Both the position numbers and the translations under genes were made by a program. From NCBI RefSeq assembly GCF_000002865.3, contig NW_001865056.1, positions 152,398 through 216,397 of the forward strand: a stretch of 64,000 nt of DNA, given 5' to 3'. The notes under the pieces are model-generated. The model was not told the origin of the DNA. It ran no database searches and worked only from the letters and a program-made list of their open reading frames with translations. Every line of letters begins with the position of its first letter. Position 1 is the stretch's first letter. Of this stretch, positions 48,401-60,046 are shown one piece after another. This stretch comes from Monosiga brevicollis MX1 (taxonomy: Eukaryota > Opisthokonta > Choanoflagellata > Craspedida > Salpingoecidae).

Positions 48401-48733
48401 CAGCGCAATGGCGGTGTGGCTGGCGTCTATCCTTGTCATGGCCAGGGCACGAATCAGGCGTGGATGTACAGCATTACCAACGAGATTCGCACGCATGATT
48501 CGCTTTGTCTCGATGCCTGGGGGTCGACATTGCCCAGCCCCGTCCACTTGGGGCGTTGCCACGGCATGCGAGGCAACCAAGAGTGGCGCTATGATCCCTT
48601 GCGGCATACCATGGTCCACGTGCCTCTCAATGCATGCCTCGAAGCCTCGAGCGTGGACTCGCAAAAAAAGCTGCAGATCAACAAATGCCTTTCGGGCAAT
48701 CAAGCCCAGGTGTGGTTTTGGGATGAGAAGTAG
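45466..48733 (+). CDS. GALNT: Polypeptide N-acetylgalactosaminyltransferase (GT27) with ricin-type lectin domain
   Basis: Golgi type II membrane enzyme that starts mucin-type O-glycosylation by moving GalNAc from UDP-GalNAc to Ser/Thr. Start ATG 45466: a short basic cytoplasmic tail, then a signal anchor ([17 protein letters not shown]). A coiled-coil stem follows ([19 protein letters not shown], about 45978-46100). Catalytic exons: [23 protein letters not shown] (split), [10 protein letters not shown], the metal-binding DxH in [10 protein letters not shown] (47345), [37 protein letters not shown] (47880-47935) and VGHIFRDSHPY. The last exon (48086-48733) includes the C-terminal beta-trefoil lectin: [43 protein letters not shown], ending QVWFWDEK-stop. 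Match to the family is strong in every block. Which animal subtype it is nearest to cannot be told here. Confidence 0.93.
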
Positions 48734-49119
48734 CTTGGCTGCTTGGCTCTCGCGTGATGGGGCAAGACGTGCCCTTTTTACCTTCCTTCTTCACTGCTTG
48801 AGGGCCAAATGCGTGCTTGTGTGTTTCATAAATGTATCGTTCGACTTCTTTGAAAAGTCTGCAAGAGAGGAACAACCATTCAATCCAGCAATACACCCGT
48901 GCCGTTGACTGCTTTGACTTGATTTCTCTTATATAACTTGACAGTTTTGGTTTATCCACCGCCGTTCAATACACGTACTGAAAGACAGCGTCTTGTCAAA
49001 GTGAGGGGCCATTTGCATTCTTCGATGAAATGAATCGGGGAACACTTTTGGATGGGGCGTTCCAGCGTTGACATAAACGTATCTAAGATTTTGAGCCCGA
49101 TCCCGTTATATTTTTATTG

Positions 49120-49160
<41 letters not shown>

Positions 49161-49299
49161 CTTCACGTGTCGATCAAGCAAAACTCTTTGACTTTTGTTT
49201 CAATTCAAAGGGGCAAATCGTGCAATTTGGTCGTCCGACTCGCAAACAGACCACCAGACCACGCTGGAAGAGATCTCAAGCTGCTTTTTTCTTCGACCT
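48734..49299. other. convergent 3' gap with a long poly(A) tract
   Basis: Untranslated ends of GALNT and WDR3. A run of about 39 A at 49117-49155 follows TTATATTTTTATTG. It may be a simple homopolymer or the tail of a small retrocopy; I see no recognisable body or flanking target-site duplication. Confidence 0.6.
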
Positions 49300-52200
49300 T
49301 TACGTATTGCGTTTGCTCTTCTTGGGTGGAGGAGCGGCCACCTCCAAATCTACCATCGTCGAGTTCTAGGCACGTCCCAACGCAAGTGCAGGGTGCATGA
49401 GCAGGCAGGACCACCGGCGATGTGCACGAGAATCAAGTGACCCAATAAGCAGGAGAGAGTCTCGCATTCCAACCTCGTTAAGATGACGGCGAATAAACTG
49501 GAGACCAGCCAGGTTCTTGCCCAATTGGTCGCGTCTGCGGCAACACCACCCACACACAAGTTTGTTGTTGATTGAGTTTGATGCTGGCTGGTGGGAATGC
49601 AGACAAAAACAGACGTGCGAAAACAACGTACTTGTTGCCCAAGACTGCCCGTGCTGAGGAGCGCAGATCATCAAAGATATTCAGCAAGGAACGGTCTGCC
49701 ACCACTTGATTGAAGTGCACGCTGCACAAATGCAACCAACAGGTCGAGACCAGTGAGAAAACACCGAGGAGAATATCAAGCCCAAAAGTAAGAAGGAAGA
49801 ATAAAGATGTGACGTTGACGCGCACACACAATACACCAAGCTGCGAATGCCCCGACGGCGACCAGTATAACGAACCGCACGAGGAAAAGCAGGCAGCGCG
49901 ATGCTTTTTCAATGCTCAGATTGCGCGTCAAAAAACCATGCAGATACTTCAAGAGCTCGGAAACTTGCGAGTACGGCAGCAAAAGCATGGCCTCCTCCAT
50001 TTCCCTGCATTGGTGTGAGGAATAAGTTTGCGTGTGAATGCAAAACAGAAAGAGAGGGGGGAGAGAGAGAGAGAGAGAAAGGGGAAAGAAAAACAAAAAA
50101 CACAGACACACACAGAAATAAACAAAAACATAAAAAAACAATGCCGAGCTGCGTACGAAGATTTGATGGCCTCCAGGTTGTGGCGCAAGTATTCTGCACC
50201 CGTCTCCACGCGGTAAGCCGTGAGCAGCGGGTTCGTTGGTGCATCTATGACATGGATGCCAAGCGCAAAGCAAGAGAGCCACCAACAAATGTGAGTCATG
50301 CTTGAGCTGCACATCAGCACGTCTCCCAAGCAGCCGTACCCGGTCCCTTCGCATCTTCCTCGATGGCGACCAAGAGCGCCTCCAACAGTCGATCTGTTGC
50401 CTTCAACGTCTCTGCGGAGCGGCGTGTGGCGCGGCCGGCCTCATCATCATCGGCCTGAGCACGAGCCTCCATGGCCTCCCGCTCAGCCTATCACAACAAG
50501 ATATGTGTCATGAGGTTCATGCTGGGCGGTTTTCTGTTGTCTGGCAGAGCTCGCCTTGGCAGCACACACAAGTAGCTCGAGAGATGCAACGTACCTGCTC
50601 CTTCTCATACTCAGTTTCGCGCTCCATTTCCGCCTCTTCCTCCACATTCAGCATTTCTCGGGAACGACGCCAAACGCGAATTGACCGGTCGTGCGACCCT
50701 ATGGTTGACATGTCACAAATTTGGGGTAGCATGAGATCTGGCTCCGATTATCCTACATCAGTTTGAAACCACACCCAACCAAACCTGTAACAAACAAGCC
50801 GCCTTTGCTGCTGATGGCGCTGCAACTAATGACGCTCTTGTGGCCCTTCAAAGTCTATATGTCAAGGGCGCCACGCAGTCGAGGCCGATTCTAGTGTGAG
50901 CAGAGAATGCCAAATCAAAGCTGATGGCAAAACATCGCAGTGAAACGGCCTAACCTGAATCTGCGTGAAAACATCGGCGTCCCATTGTTTGATCACACCA
51001 TCCTTGGAAGTAGAAAAGACGTAATGGCTGCTACCTGCAAATCGGACCGAGGTTACCGAATCCTGTAGGGTATCGCATGAGTATGCATGGGAGGCAGATC
51101 ACGGATGAATGAACCATAACAGCCAATGTGACTGTTTAATAAAGCATGGCACTTGATGACTTGATGCTTAGCCACAAGACTCCTTCATGGAGGCAAAAGA
51201 GCTCAAAATAAGTAAACAAAGGCTCGACAAATACTAACCGTGTGGGCCAGGAAGGACTTGTGGCAGTCACCAAAGTCAAGACCCCAAATCTTGAGGTTCT
51301 TGTCCGGGCTGCCCGTGGCCAGGAGTGTGCTGTCCTGGCTAATGTCCATGCACATGACAGGCAGCTTGTGTCCATACAGGCTCAGGAAGAACTTGAGCGT
51401 GTCACTGAAAAACACCTTCACAGTGGTGTCCAAGAGCGCGACCGCCAAGAGCTTTTGATTGGGACTGAACCGCAAACAAGTCACCTCATCCGTCATCTTG
51501 AGGGTCTTGGTATGGGAAATGGACAATTGTTTGCTGCAAGCGCGCGGGCACAATCAATGACATTGAGGCGAAGGCTTTGGGGCTCTACGTTTTCAGCATG
51601 CATTCAAGAATCGCACGCCTGCGCCCGAGAAACAAAACACACCTGCCACCAGCAGCATGTGACACAAGCTCGAAATCCCAGAACTTGACCGTCTTGTCAG
51701 CAGAGCCTGTAACAAATCCGGTCTGCGTTGTGCCATGTCCGGGCGTTCATGTCCAGGGTGAATGCACGAAGGGCCTAGCCTTGCAGCTGCAGCACAGCGA
51801 AATGACACTTCTCAAAAACCAGCATACCTCGTCCGGAGTGAGGTCCAAGCCCCAAATGGCTCCCTGATGGGCCTCCACTTCATGCAACAGAGCACCCGAG
51901 GCCACGTCAAAGAGGCGCAACCAGCCATCCTATAGGAACCGAGAATGATGATATGAACCCAAACTTTCTGATCTGGCATACACAATTTGTGCTTGGGGAA
52001 TCAATGACGAGAGATGGCAGCTGGGCAGCATGTAGATGAGGCAGGCCGACCAACCTTGGTGCCAATGATGATGTGCTTGTTGCCGGGCACAAAACAGCAC
52101 GTTACGCCGTAACCCGATTCGAGGGTCCGGATGCATCGGCCCGTGTGCGCGCTCCAGAGCTTCGCGGTGCTGTTGGAGCCCGAGACCACGAGTTGTTCAT

Positions 52201-54772
52201 CGCTGCTCAAGGCAATGCTGCGTACAGGTTTACGATGCCCACTGTGGGAAAAGTAGGCCGTTCGCTGCGATGTCACACCTGCAACCACGTCACCGCCCGG
52301 ATGCTAACACGTGAGAGCGCGTGCGTTTGAACGACAATGAGTATTCGCAGGGAAATGACGCATACCTTTGCCGGTGCGCTCAAAGGCATGGGTCTCCAGG
52401 GCATTGGTGGACAAGAGAGTGACGCTGGCCAGCTTGTTGCCAGATTGCTCTGTTGGTTGCCAAGCAAACGAGCGAACCTATAATACAAAACCGAAAGGGT
52501 TTGAAGGCGAGCCCAAAGGTATCAGTGAGACCAAACAGGTGCTCGACCCATCGGCAACCCTGGCTGGATGATTCGTCAAGTAAAAGTGTCACTACGCACA
52601 CCCTGGCACAGTCACAACTGCAGATACAGAGAAAAAGAGAGACGCAGACCCCCCCTCTCAACAAACAATGAATACCTTGCCCTGGGCCATTACGGTGCCG
52701 CCCAGCACAATTTCGTCATTCAGGTCAAGCTGGGGCGTATCTGCAGAGCCAAAAGACAACGGGAGAAGCAATTGCATTGGCATCAGAGACCAACGAAACA
52801 TCGCCAACTCAGAAATGCCATTTGAGGTGATTACAGGCCAACCACCTTGATCGCCGGCCTTGGCAGCAGCTTTCTTCTTCTTGCGGGCAAGGCGGCGTTG
52901 CAGCTCCTCGGTGGAGCGAATGCGAAAGAGATCAATCGTGCTATCCGCGCTATCGGTGATTGAGCCAACACATGTTGTGAATCATCGTCACGTGAGTGCG
53001 TTGTGTACGAGGCTCAACTCAGGCCTGATGAGCAAGAACGCGCCGAGGACCGGACCTGAAGACGGCAAAGGTGCGATGATCCGGGCTCATGGCCATGCCT
53101 AGTGCTCGATCGTGCGTGCTGCGGGCCACAGTTCCTTGAAGCTGCCAGAGGTGCACAAGAAGGAGGCTTGATGAGTGACGACCCCCTCCCCCCCAAAAAA
53201 AATGAACCAGGAGGAAAATGGAGAAGCAAGGCACAACGCCTATGCAATAGGCGATTCTTCTGCCAAGGCTTGACACTGGGTCTTACTTCGGCTACAACGG
53301 GACTTTTGACCTCATCCAAGTGAGCATCTGGCGTATGTTCGTCCGCAGCATCATTGTTGCTGGTGGTGCCCGACGATGCGTAAAGCTGTCGAATCCCCGA
53401 GACGAACGCGGAGGACAGGGTTGAGCGTTGTCGCATGGCACGGGCAGAAAAGCCGTGAATGTTAGGACTCAGACGTACGGAGCTGTAACCAAGTTGCCAA
53501 ACGCGGAGTTGATGATCGGCTGCCGTGGTAATGAGGCGCTGTTGCTGATCCAAAAAGGCGAGGCCTGTGACATCGGTGCGATGGCCCACTAAAACGTAAA
53601 CGCAGGCTTGGGTGTCCAAATCCCAGAAGCGGACAAAGGTATCCTAAGAGGAATTGTCGGACAGAGTTGAGATTGAGCATTGCGCCCTTTGGCATTTGAA
53701 GTGGGCACTCAGTGGGTGTGCAGAGTGTGCCAGGAGTCGCCGGGAAAACACCACCTAGCCTTGAGTCACGAGCGTTGTTGGCACGAGCCTACCTTGGAGC
53801 AAGAGACAATGAGCCGGCGACTCTCCAGGATGGCAATGTCATTGATCGGGCCCTTGTGTCCACGCAGACGGAAGAGGCCTGATGAAAAGGTGCGGTGAAG
53901 ATGCCGTCAATAAGGAACGGTGTGAGCCTGGCTTTTCGGTAGCAATAGGGGATAATCGTCACGGGCTGGACGCGACGCGTGTCGACGTGTAGCGCACCTG
54001 ATTCGTTGAGAACATCCCAGGCAATGACGGTGGTGTCTTGTGAGCCAGACACGAGCTGGCTGCCATCGTCATTGAAGCGTAGGCAGGTGATGCGACTACG
54101 ATGGCCGCTGCGGGTATGCAGCGCAGCGCACGGGGTTGCCCACAGGGGTGGCGTGAGAATCATGCCGCTTGTCCAAGGCGGCGAAACCCTTGTCCATCCC
54201 AGCGCTGAGCTCAATGCGTTGGGATAAACACGCTTTGTGTGTGCATCAGCTGGTCTCTAATGTAGCGTGTCGTACCTAAATACAATGTCGACGGTGCGGG
54301 CAGCGAGAGACCAGATGCGGATGGTACCGTCCTGGTAGCCGGCAGCCAGCTGCTTGCCGTCTGGATGCAGCGTCAAGCACGTCACCACATCTTCATCACC
54401 TTCAAGCGCATACAGCTGTTGGCATCGGCAGTTGTAGACGTGCGCGATGACACGGATTTGCCAAGTGAGAGCGAGCGCGAGTGGTACGCGACCGGTTCGT
54501 CTGGTTTCAGGAAGGGCTCACCTTCTCGCCCGTCTTGATGTTCCATACGATGATATCTTCCAGCGCCGGCACGGCCACATGATGGGCGGTGGGCAGCAAG
54601 ACGGCATTGCCATCATCACTCGCCACGACGCCAAAGCGCGCCGCGCTCTCATAGCTTATGCCCGGCGACAACAGGGGAAGCCCAAAGAGCCCGAGTGAGT
54701 GTTCACGCTGTGAGACCCCGATGCACCGATGATAGTCACCTCTTACCGCAAATAATTTTTCGCAATGGGCAT
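49300..54772 (-). CDS. WDR3: WDR3 / UTP12, small-subunit processome WD40 protein
   Basis: Component of the UTP-B complex in the nucleolus, needed for 18S rRNA processing. Start ATG 54772 (MPIAKNYLR) splices to YESAARFGVVASDDGNAV, matching the family N-terminus. Two WD40 propellers follow: HVAVPALEDIIVWNIKTGEK (54520), DEDVVTCLTLHPDGKQLAAG (54330), ITCLRFNDDGSQLVSGSQDT (54050), VTGLAFLDQQQRLITTAAD (53550), RSIALSSDEQLVVSG (52200), GVTCCFVPGNKHIIIGTK, and the diagnostic VTCLRFSPNQKLLAVALLD and KFFLSLYGHKLPVMCMDIS (51360-51480), KNLKIWGLDFGDCHKS. Then SHDRSIRVWRRSREML (50650) and the C-terminal Utp12 domain (DDEAGRATRRSAETLKATDRL, PYSQVSELLKYLHGFL, LLFLVRFVILVA, KNLAGLQFIRRHLNEVG). It ends with a basic PPPKKSKRNT tail, stop 49300-49302. 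About fifteen exons; the family match is very strong. Confidence 0.93.
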
Positions 54773-54883
54773 TGTGTGAGGTTGTGTCAATGCTCCCCAC
54801 TGGCAACAATCCACCCAGCCCCTCTGTACAAGCCCCGAGCCTCGAGCCCCGGCCAACACCCAGACGCCCACGAGAGGGAAGGA

Positions 54884-54914
<31 letters not shown>

Positions 54915-54961
54915 TTTGCTCTGTGTGTGCAGCACGCGGTCAATTGTCAGAAAAAGAGAGA

Positions 54962-55000
<39 letters not shown>

Positions 55001-55300
55001 GTCGAGAGAGAGAGAGTTAAGAGAGAGAGAGAGAGAGACGAGAGAGAGATTTGAGAGAGAGAAAGAGAGACGAGAGAGAGATGATGAAGAATGTCAGACA
55101 CAAATGGCATTGTCAGACAATATGATGCTGGTGGTGAGTGAAAGGAATCCGCCGCGGGTGAGAGAGAGATGGCGGGCCTGATGTGGTGCTCTGCTTGTGT
55201 GGCTGTTGTGCTGTGCCATGCTGCTGCTTGGGGATAGGGGATCACGTCAGAGCTGTCGAGTGAGGATGCCAGCGGGCTGGCCAAGCTCACGGGCATCTTT
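54773..55300. other. divergent promoter region of WDR3 and TMEM129, GA-rich
   Basis: Contains (CA)n at about 54887-54911 and a roughly 120-base GA-rich tract at 54955-55080. Part of it (about 55260-55300) could belong to an upstream TMEM129 exon. Confidence 0.6.
54955..55082. repeat. GA-rich microsatellite
   Basis: GAGAGA runs broken by short TTGTC, GTTAA and ACG interruptions, between the WDR3 and TMEM129 starts. Confidence 0.93.
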
Positions 55301-57063
55301 ATGTTGATTGCCTTCTTTGTGCTTTACCCCAACAATGTGGCTCAGGTCTGTGCGAGCACCCAATGGAAGGTCTTCCTTCTCGGCTCGGCTCGGCTCGATT
55401 CGGCTCGGCTCGGCTCGATTCGGCTCGGGAGGCAGCTCATGAGTCAAAGTGGTTGCCATTCTCATGCTAGGGCTTGGGTCTATCCAGCGAGTGCCTGTTC
55501 CGAAAGTTTTTGCCAAATCCCTCGGCGTTTTTTTTTGATCACCATGTACGTCCCACTCCCAAAGGCGGGCGCCGGCCTTTGCTTGGCCCTCATTTTTATC
55601 GTGCTCCTGGTCGCATGCGCGGTGTTGACTCTAGGTCAAGTTGACGGGCTTTAATCTTCTCTTGACGGGTGCCTTGGCACTTGTGTATTCGTCAATGGCC
55701 TTGTGCTTCCACCTGGAAACCCCGTGGTCTTCTGCCACCATCGACCGAGGCACCCATGCTTACACGGCACCGGCCAATGAGCCAGGGCTCCGCTCCTGGG
55801 CCGTGGTTGCACTTTCCCTCTTCTTTTACACCCTGTGGTGCTTGGGCCTGGCTGCGGTGATGCAGGTGGCGTGGTGGTCGCACCACCGATGGACCAACCA
55901 TCCAGCCTGCCGTCATCTGCGGTCTTACTCTCCAGACTGGCTCCGGGTGGCGCGCGCCATCAATGCCGAGGCCTGCCACATGGATCGCGTACAGGTGCAA
56001 GTCGGCACCCGTACGGTACGCGCGCATTTATTTCTCGGAACTCACTCCGCTCTTCCCCACCCAATTGCTTCATGGCTCCACCGATGTTGACCAACACGCT
56101 TTTGCTTGCGCTCCCGTGTTCACGGGGCCACAGATATTGATTACCGATTCTTGGCTCGTTCAGTGTAACGTGTATTCCCTCGACATTGCCCTGCAGGCGA
56201 ACGTGGATATGAGGTCGGAGCATGTGCTCACCCCTCCCGAGGGGCAATGTCCGCTTGCCCCCCCCCTGCCCCCTCCTCATGGCCCATCAAACTTACCCGG
56301 CCCCTGCTTTGTCTGGCTTCCCTTATCCACCGTAGTGTCGTGCAGGCCTGGGAAATTCACTCGATTCACTCAAATGAAGCGCGACAAATGCTTCGTGTGC
56401 ATGTCACGTCCGTCAACGCGGCAGTCAAGCCCTTTAACGTGGTACTCGATTCTTTGCAGTACGGCATCCTTCGAGACAAGCTCTCCGTCGCCGTGCGCAT
56501 GGTGCAAAACATTCAGCTGCGCGTGAGCGTGGCTGACCGCTTCCTGCACGAGCTGCGTCAAATCGTGGAAGAGAACCCACCCTACCTGGCACCTCCCAGT
56601 CAAATGGTCAGCCTCTGTCTGCTTGTGCAGGAGCAAACCGGCGTGCCCACACACCAGCCGATCTCACCAGATGTACGCCTGTGGCATTCAACATGCCACC
56701 ACGCAGGAGGGTGATCAGTGCATTGGTTGCTTGAACGCCCAGCCCAATATCAAGATTCAAACCAACAGTGCGGACGAGTCGCTGGGCGCCTGTTACTGCC
56801 GTCCAATGTGGTGCTTGGACTGCTTGGGCAAGGTGCGTGCCCCGTCACAGAAGCTGAGCGTTCTGTGCTCTTTGTGTTGAAATGCGTTTGAGCTGACTGA
56901 GACTACCGCTCCCGGTTGTCAGTGGTTTCTCAACGCACAGGACATCAATCGACCAGAGACATGGCTCGCGGGCCGTGCCCATTGCCCGACGTGCCGCGCC
57001 GAGTTTTGCACCCGCGACCTCTCCCCCGTTGCAACCTCCACCCTCGCCCATCAGTACGCTTGA
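55301..57063 (+). CDS. TMEM129: TMEM129-like ER ubiquitin ligase
   Basis: ER membrane RING-type E3 ligase used in ER-associated degradation. Start uncertain: ATG 55301 (MLIAFFVLYPNN) lies inside the first membrane helix, and the frame is open a little further upstream from a possible CAG acceptor at about 55256, so a short first exon may be missing. Next helices: FNLLLTGALALVYSSMAL and SWAVVALSLFFYTLWCLGLAAVM. The cytoplasmic part has ILITDSWLVQCNVYSLDIALQ (split) and RVHVTSVNAAVKPFNVVLDS. The RING-C2 end reads CIGCLNAQPNIK, CYCRPMWCLDCLGK, WFLNAQ, PETWLAGRAHCPTCRAEFC. The cysteine pattern and the words YCRPMWCL and PTCRA/F are specific to TMEM129. Ends TGA at 57061-57063. Confidence 0.9.
55378..55432. 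repeat. GGCTC/GATTC short tandem array in TMEM129 intron
   Basis: CTCGG pentamers in the order CGGCT-CGGCT-CGATT, repeated as a roughly 20-base higher-order unit. Lies in the first TMEM129 intron. Confidence 0.85.
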
Positions 57064-57328
57064 CACCCCTGCCGTGCTCCCTTTGTCATCCTTTTAGTAT
57101 TTTGTTGTTCTAAACACATGTACTCTACACCTTTTCCTTGGTCACCAAAATCAAAAACAAGCTCGACTTTACAACACAAGCATCACCTTCATCAACAAAA
57201 ACCCCTTTCACCTCAACACTAGGTCCTTATGACAATTCAATCTTTTATGCACAAACCATTAATTAAGCTTCACAAAACCCTTTACTACACCTCCAACACG
57301 AACACAAAAAATCAAAAATAAAAATCAA

Positions 57329-57361
<33 letters not shown>

Positions 57362-57569
57362 CTGGTGCTGGTGCTGGTGCTGGTGCTGCTGCTGGTGCTG
57401 GTGCTGCTGCTGGTGCTGGTGCCTGGTGCTGCTGGTGCTGCTGGTGCTGCTGGTGGTGTGTGCACGCCCGACCTTCTAGGGTGTGGCTGTGGGGGGGAGA
57501 GAGAGGGAGAGAGGCAAGGCGTACTTCAGAGCTACCCGCTGTGGTGAACGGTTCAGCGCACCCTGCAAG
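57064..57569. other. gap between TMEM129 and IFT38 with (CA)n and TGGTGC repeats
   Basis: AT-rich sequence near 57110-57330, (CA)n at about 57332-57357, then a TGGTGC/TGCTGC hexamer array at 57361-57462. Both genes point right; the IFT38 promoter should lie here. Confidence 0.6.
57361..57462. repeat. TGGTGC / TGCTGC hexanucleotide array
   Basis: About 100 bases of tandem GGTGCT and GCTGCT units, ending about 105 bases before the IFT38 ATG. Confidence 0.93.
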
Positions 57570-59686
57570 ATGTCGTACCGTGACCTTCGCAACTTTACCG
57601 GTGCGTCTCAAGCCTCTGGGGCCGTTCCGTGTGTGCTCGTCTGCCGCCTTCCTTACAACAGTGACCGTGTCTACTTCACGCGCCCTTTCTGGCGTATCGC
57701 ACAGAAATGCTCCGTGCTCTCGGATATCCGCGCCTCGTTTCCATCGAGAACTTTCGTCAGCCCAACTTTCCGCTCGTGGCAGAGGTACGCCCCCGACGTG
57801 GTCGAACATCTCTCTGAATGGCTGCCTGCCGACTCCGTTTCGGCATCTCCAGCCTCAAGCTCAATGTGGTGGTCGCCTGGCGCGGTCGCCTGGCGCTCAA
57901 TGTTCTTTGCTCGTGTGCTTAGATTCTTGTTTGGCTCCTCAAAAAATTTGATCGATCTGCTGCCATCCCTTTGGATATTGACGTATGTGCTTGCGGCCTG
58001 GAGTTGTGGGACAAGATCTGCACAACATCCCCGCCCGCCGCTTGACGCGCCTCACTCGCCTTACATTCTTGCATGCAGACGGAGGCTGATCGCGTCATCT
58101 TTATCAAGGCCATAGCAGCTTTCATGGTCAGAGCCGCTTGCCTCATATTCGAAGCACTTCTGCTCGCCTTGTGGCCTGCCTGGGGTTTGGTCGAATGCCC
58201 AGCTTCTAGTTTCTCTGACGCATGTTTTTTTTGGAACTCTTGGGTGCCTCAGGCCACCAAAGCACACGTCCGCCTAAACACTCGGCGTTTATATGGCGCA
58301 GACGGTTATGCAGTCCGCGAAATGCTCAAGGTGACCTCGCTCATCTATTCCGCAGCCCGCCAAGCTGCCGGCGCACCCGGGGTCAGCAGTGGGGCTCCAC
58401 CCGTTTCCCTGAGCGACTTTGACATCAACACCAAGCTCGGCGACCTCAAGCAAACCCGGATGTTGGCCGGTGAAATCACTTCCCGTGGTGCTAACCTATA
58501 TGAGCTTTTGGAGAACGAGCCCGAGCTGCGTGTATGTTGGTCTTCCCACCCTGGCTCCTATCGCCACAAAACCTTGCCGCTGGAATCAGAACGTTGATGA
58601 CTTGTTCTTGCTCTTTGAACAGGCCAACCGCAGCCGCGTTCTAGCCTCGGGCATGGATATTGAGCAGATTGAACAGGCCGTGCGCACCAGTCTGCAGCAG
58701 CTGCGCATGCAGACCGAGAAAATCAACGGGTGAGCTGGACTAGCTCCAGCCAACCCGACCGAACCCGCAATCGCCCGACGCGTTGAAGTTTCAGCATCTG
58801 ACGCCTGTGACCCCTGCAACCTTTTGATGCCCCTAGCATGATGAACAACATCGCAGCCGATGAAGCCAACCTGGAGGGCAAGCTGGAGAAGAAGCGCCTG
58901 GACTTGGACCGCAACCAAAAGCGCCTCAAGAGTCTTCAGAGTGTTCGGTATGGCGCTCAACAAAACCCTCCCGCCGCTCGTCACCACTGAAACTTTGCTG
59001 AAGCCTGTCATACATCCTGCCTTCACAGACCAGCCTTCATGGACGAATACGAGAAGCTTGAGGGTGAACTGCAAACATCCTACGAGGAATACGTGGAAAA
59101 GTATCGCAATCTGGCATACTTGGAGAAAGAGCTGGAAGATTTCAACCAGCGCGAGCAGGACAAGTTTCAAGAAACCGAGCGCCAGCTTCGTCGCATGCAG
59201 GTTAGATGCTCATGTCATGGCGTGCTCTTCCGTAATTGGTCCTTCTGCGCCTTTGCGAAGCCGCCATCTCGCTTCCAGCTCCAGTTTACCGGCGCATGGG
59301 CCATCATGCTCACTCCCTTGCTTTTGATGTGTCAGGATCGCCTTCACGACGAAGAGGCACGCTTGATGCGTGGAGGCGAGGACGGCACCCTGGATCTGGA
59401 CGAAGACGACGATGATGAGGACCTCGACTATAATGACGGCCTTTTAGATGAGGCACCGGATAGCGATGAGGAGCTTGAACGGGAGAGCAGCCGCTATCAG
59501 CGCCACGCTCGGCAAGCTGCGGCCTTTGGTGACATGGGCGCGGGTCTTGAGGATGATGACGACAATTCCGACGTCGATCTCTCGGCCTCGGATGGGTCAG
59601 AGCTCACAGATGACGCGGAAGAAGACCTTTTAACCTACAAGCAGGGCGATGAGGTGCTGGATGACACTGATGACGATGACTTTTGA
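57570..59686 (+). CDS. CLUAP1: IFT38 / CLUAP1, intraflagellar transport complex B protein
   Basis: Subunit of IFT-B needed to build the flagellum. Start ATG 57570 ([10 protein letters not shown]) matches the family exactly. The next exon (57700-57784) reads [22 protein letters not shown], the N-terminal calponin-homology-like fold. Then [16 protein letters not shown] (58080), [22 protein letters not shown] (58260, given in part), [23 protein letters not shown] (58470, split), [17 protein letters not shown] (58680), the coiled-coil [20 protein letters not shown] and [16 protein letters not shown] (58850-59090), [17 protein letters not shown], and a very acidic tail rich in D and E ending DDTDDDDF-stop at 59686. 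The acidic C-terminus and DNDF-like end are family traits. Presence agrees with a flagellated protist. Confidence 0.94.
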
Positions 59687-60046
59687 GGCTTGTATCGTGT
59701 GAAATGAGGAAGAACAAAAACAAAACAAAACAAACGATCAACTGCCTCGCATGGCAGCTGATGATCGATCGCCCAATGCGGATCAACGTTATCAATCAAT
59801 TGAACATATCAAACAGACAGGTTTTGTTGTCAATCAACGGCAGAAACAAGTCAGTCACAGACGAGGTGTCCACACCAGTCAGCATTTCCATAAACACTGC
59901 AGGATCTTGCCAAGCAGGCAGGCACATGCAACAGAATGCAGCTTGCACAAGGAAACATGTGCAAAAACCCCACAAAAAAAGTTAAGCATTGTTTTTAGGC
60001 AGGAGAGCAACTCTTTAGCGAGCGCGTCCTCACAATAAAATTTGAT
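59687..60046. other. convergent 3' gap between IFT38 and the RND transporter
   Basis: About 360 bases, moderately AT-rich, presumably 3' untranslated sequence of both genes. No other signal seen. Confidence 0.6.

Noticed and set aside
49117-49155. Poly(A) tract as the tail of a retroposon
   Set aside because: No element body, no target-site duplication, and it lies in a 3' gap where homopolymers are common.
51945-51971. Plus-strand ATGATGA followed by CTGA, like C and D' boxes, within a WDR3 intron
   Set aside because: It is antisense to the host gene, has no flanking terminal stem, and no final D box is found in range, so it is probably chance.
55081-55182. ATGATGA ... CTGA spacing upstream of TMEM129
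   Set aside because: Flanking bases do not form a convincing stem and the segment borders a GA microsatellite; no guide of note.
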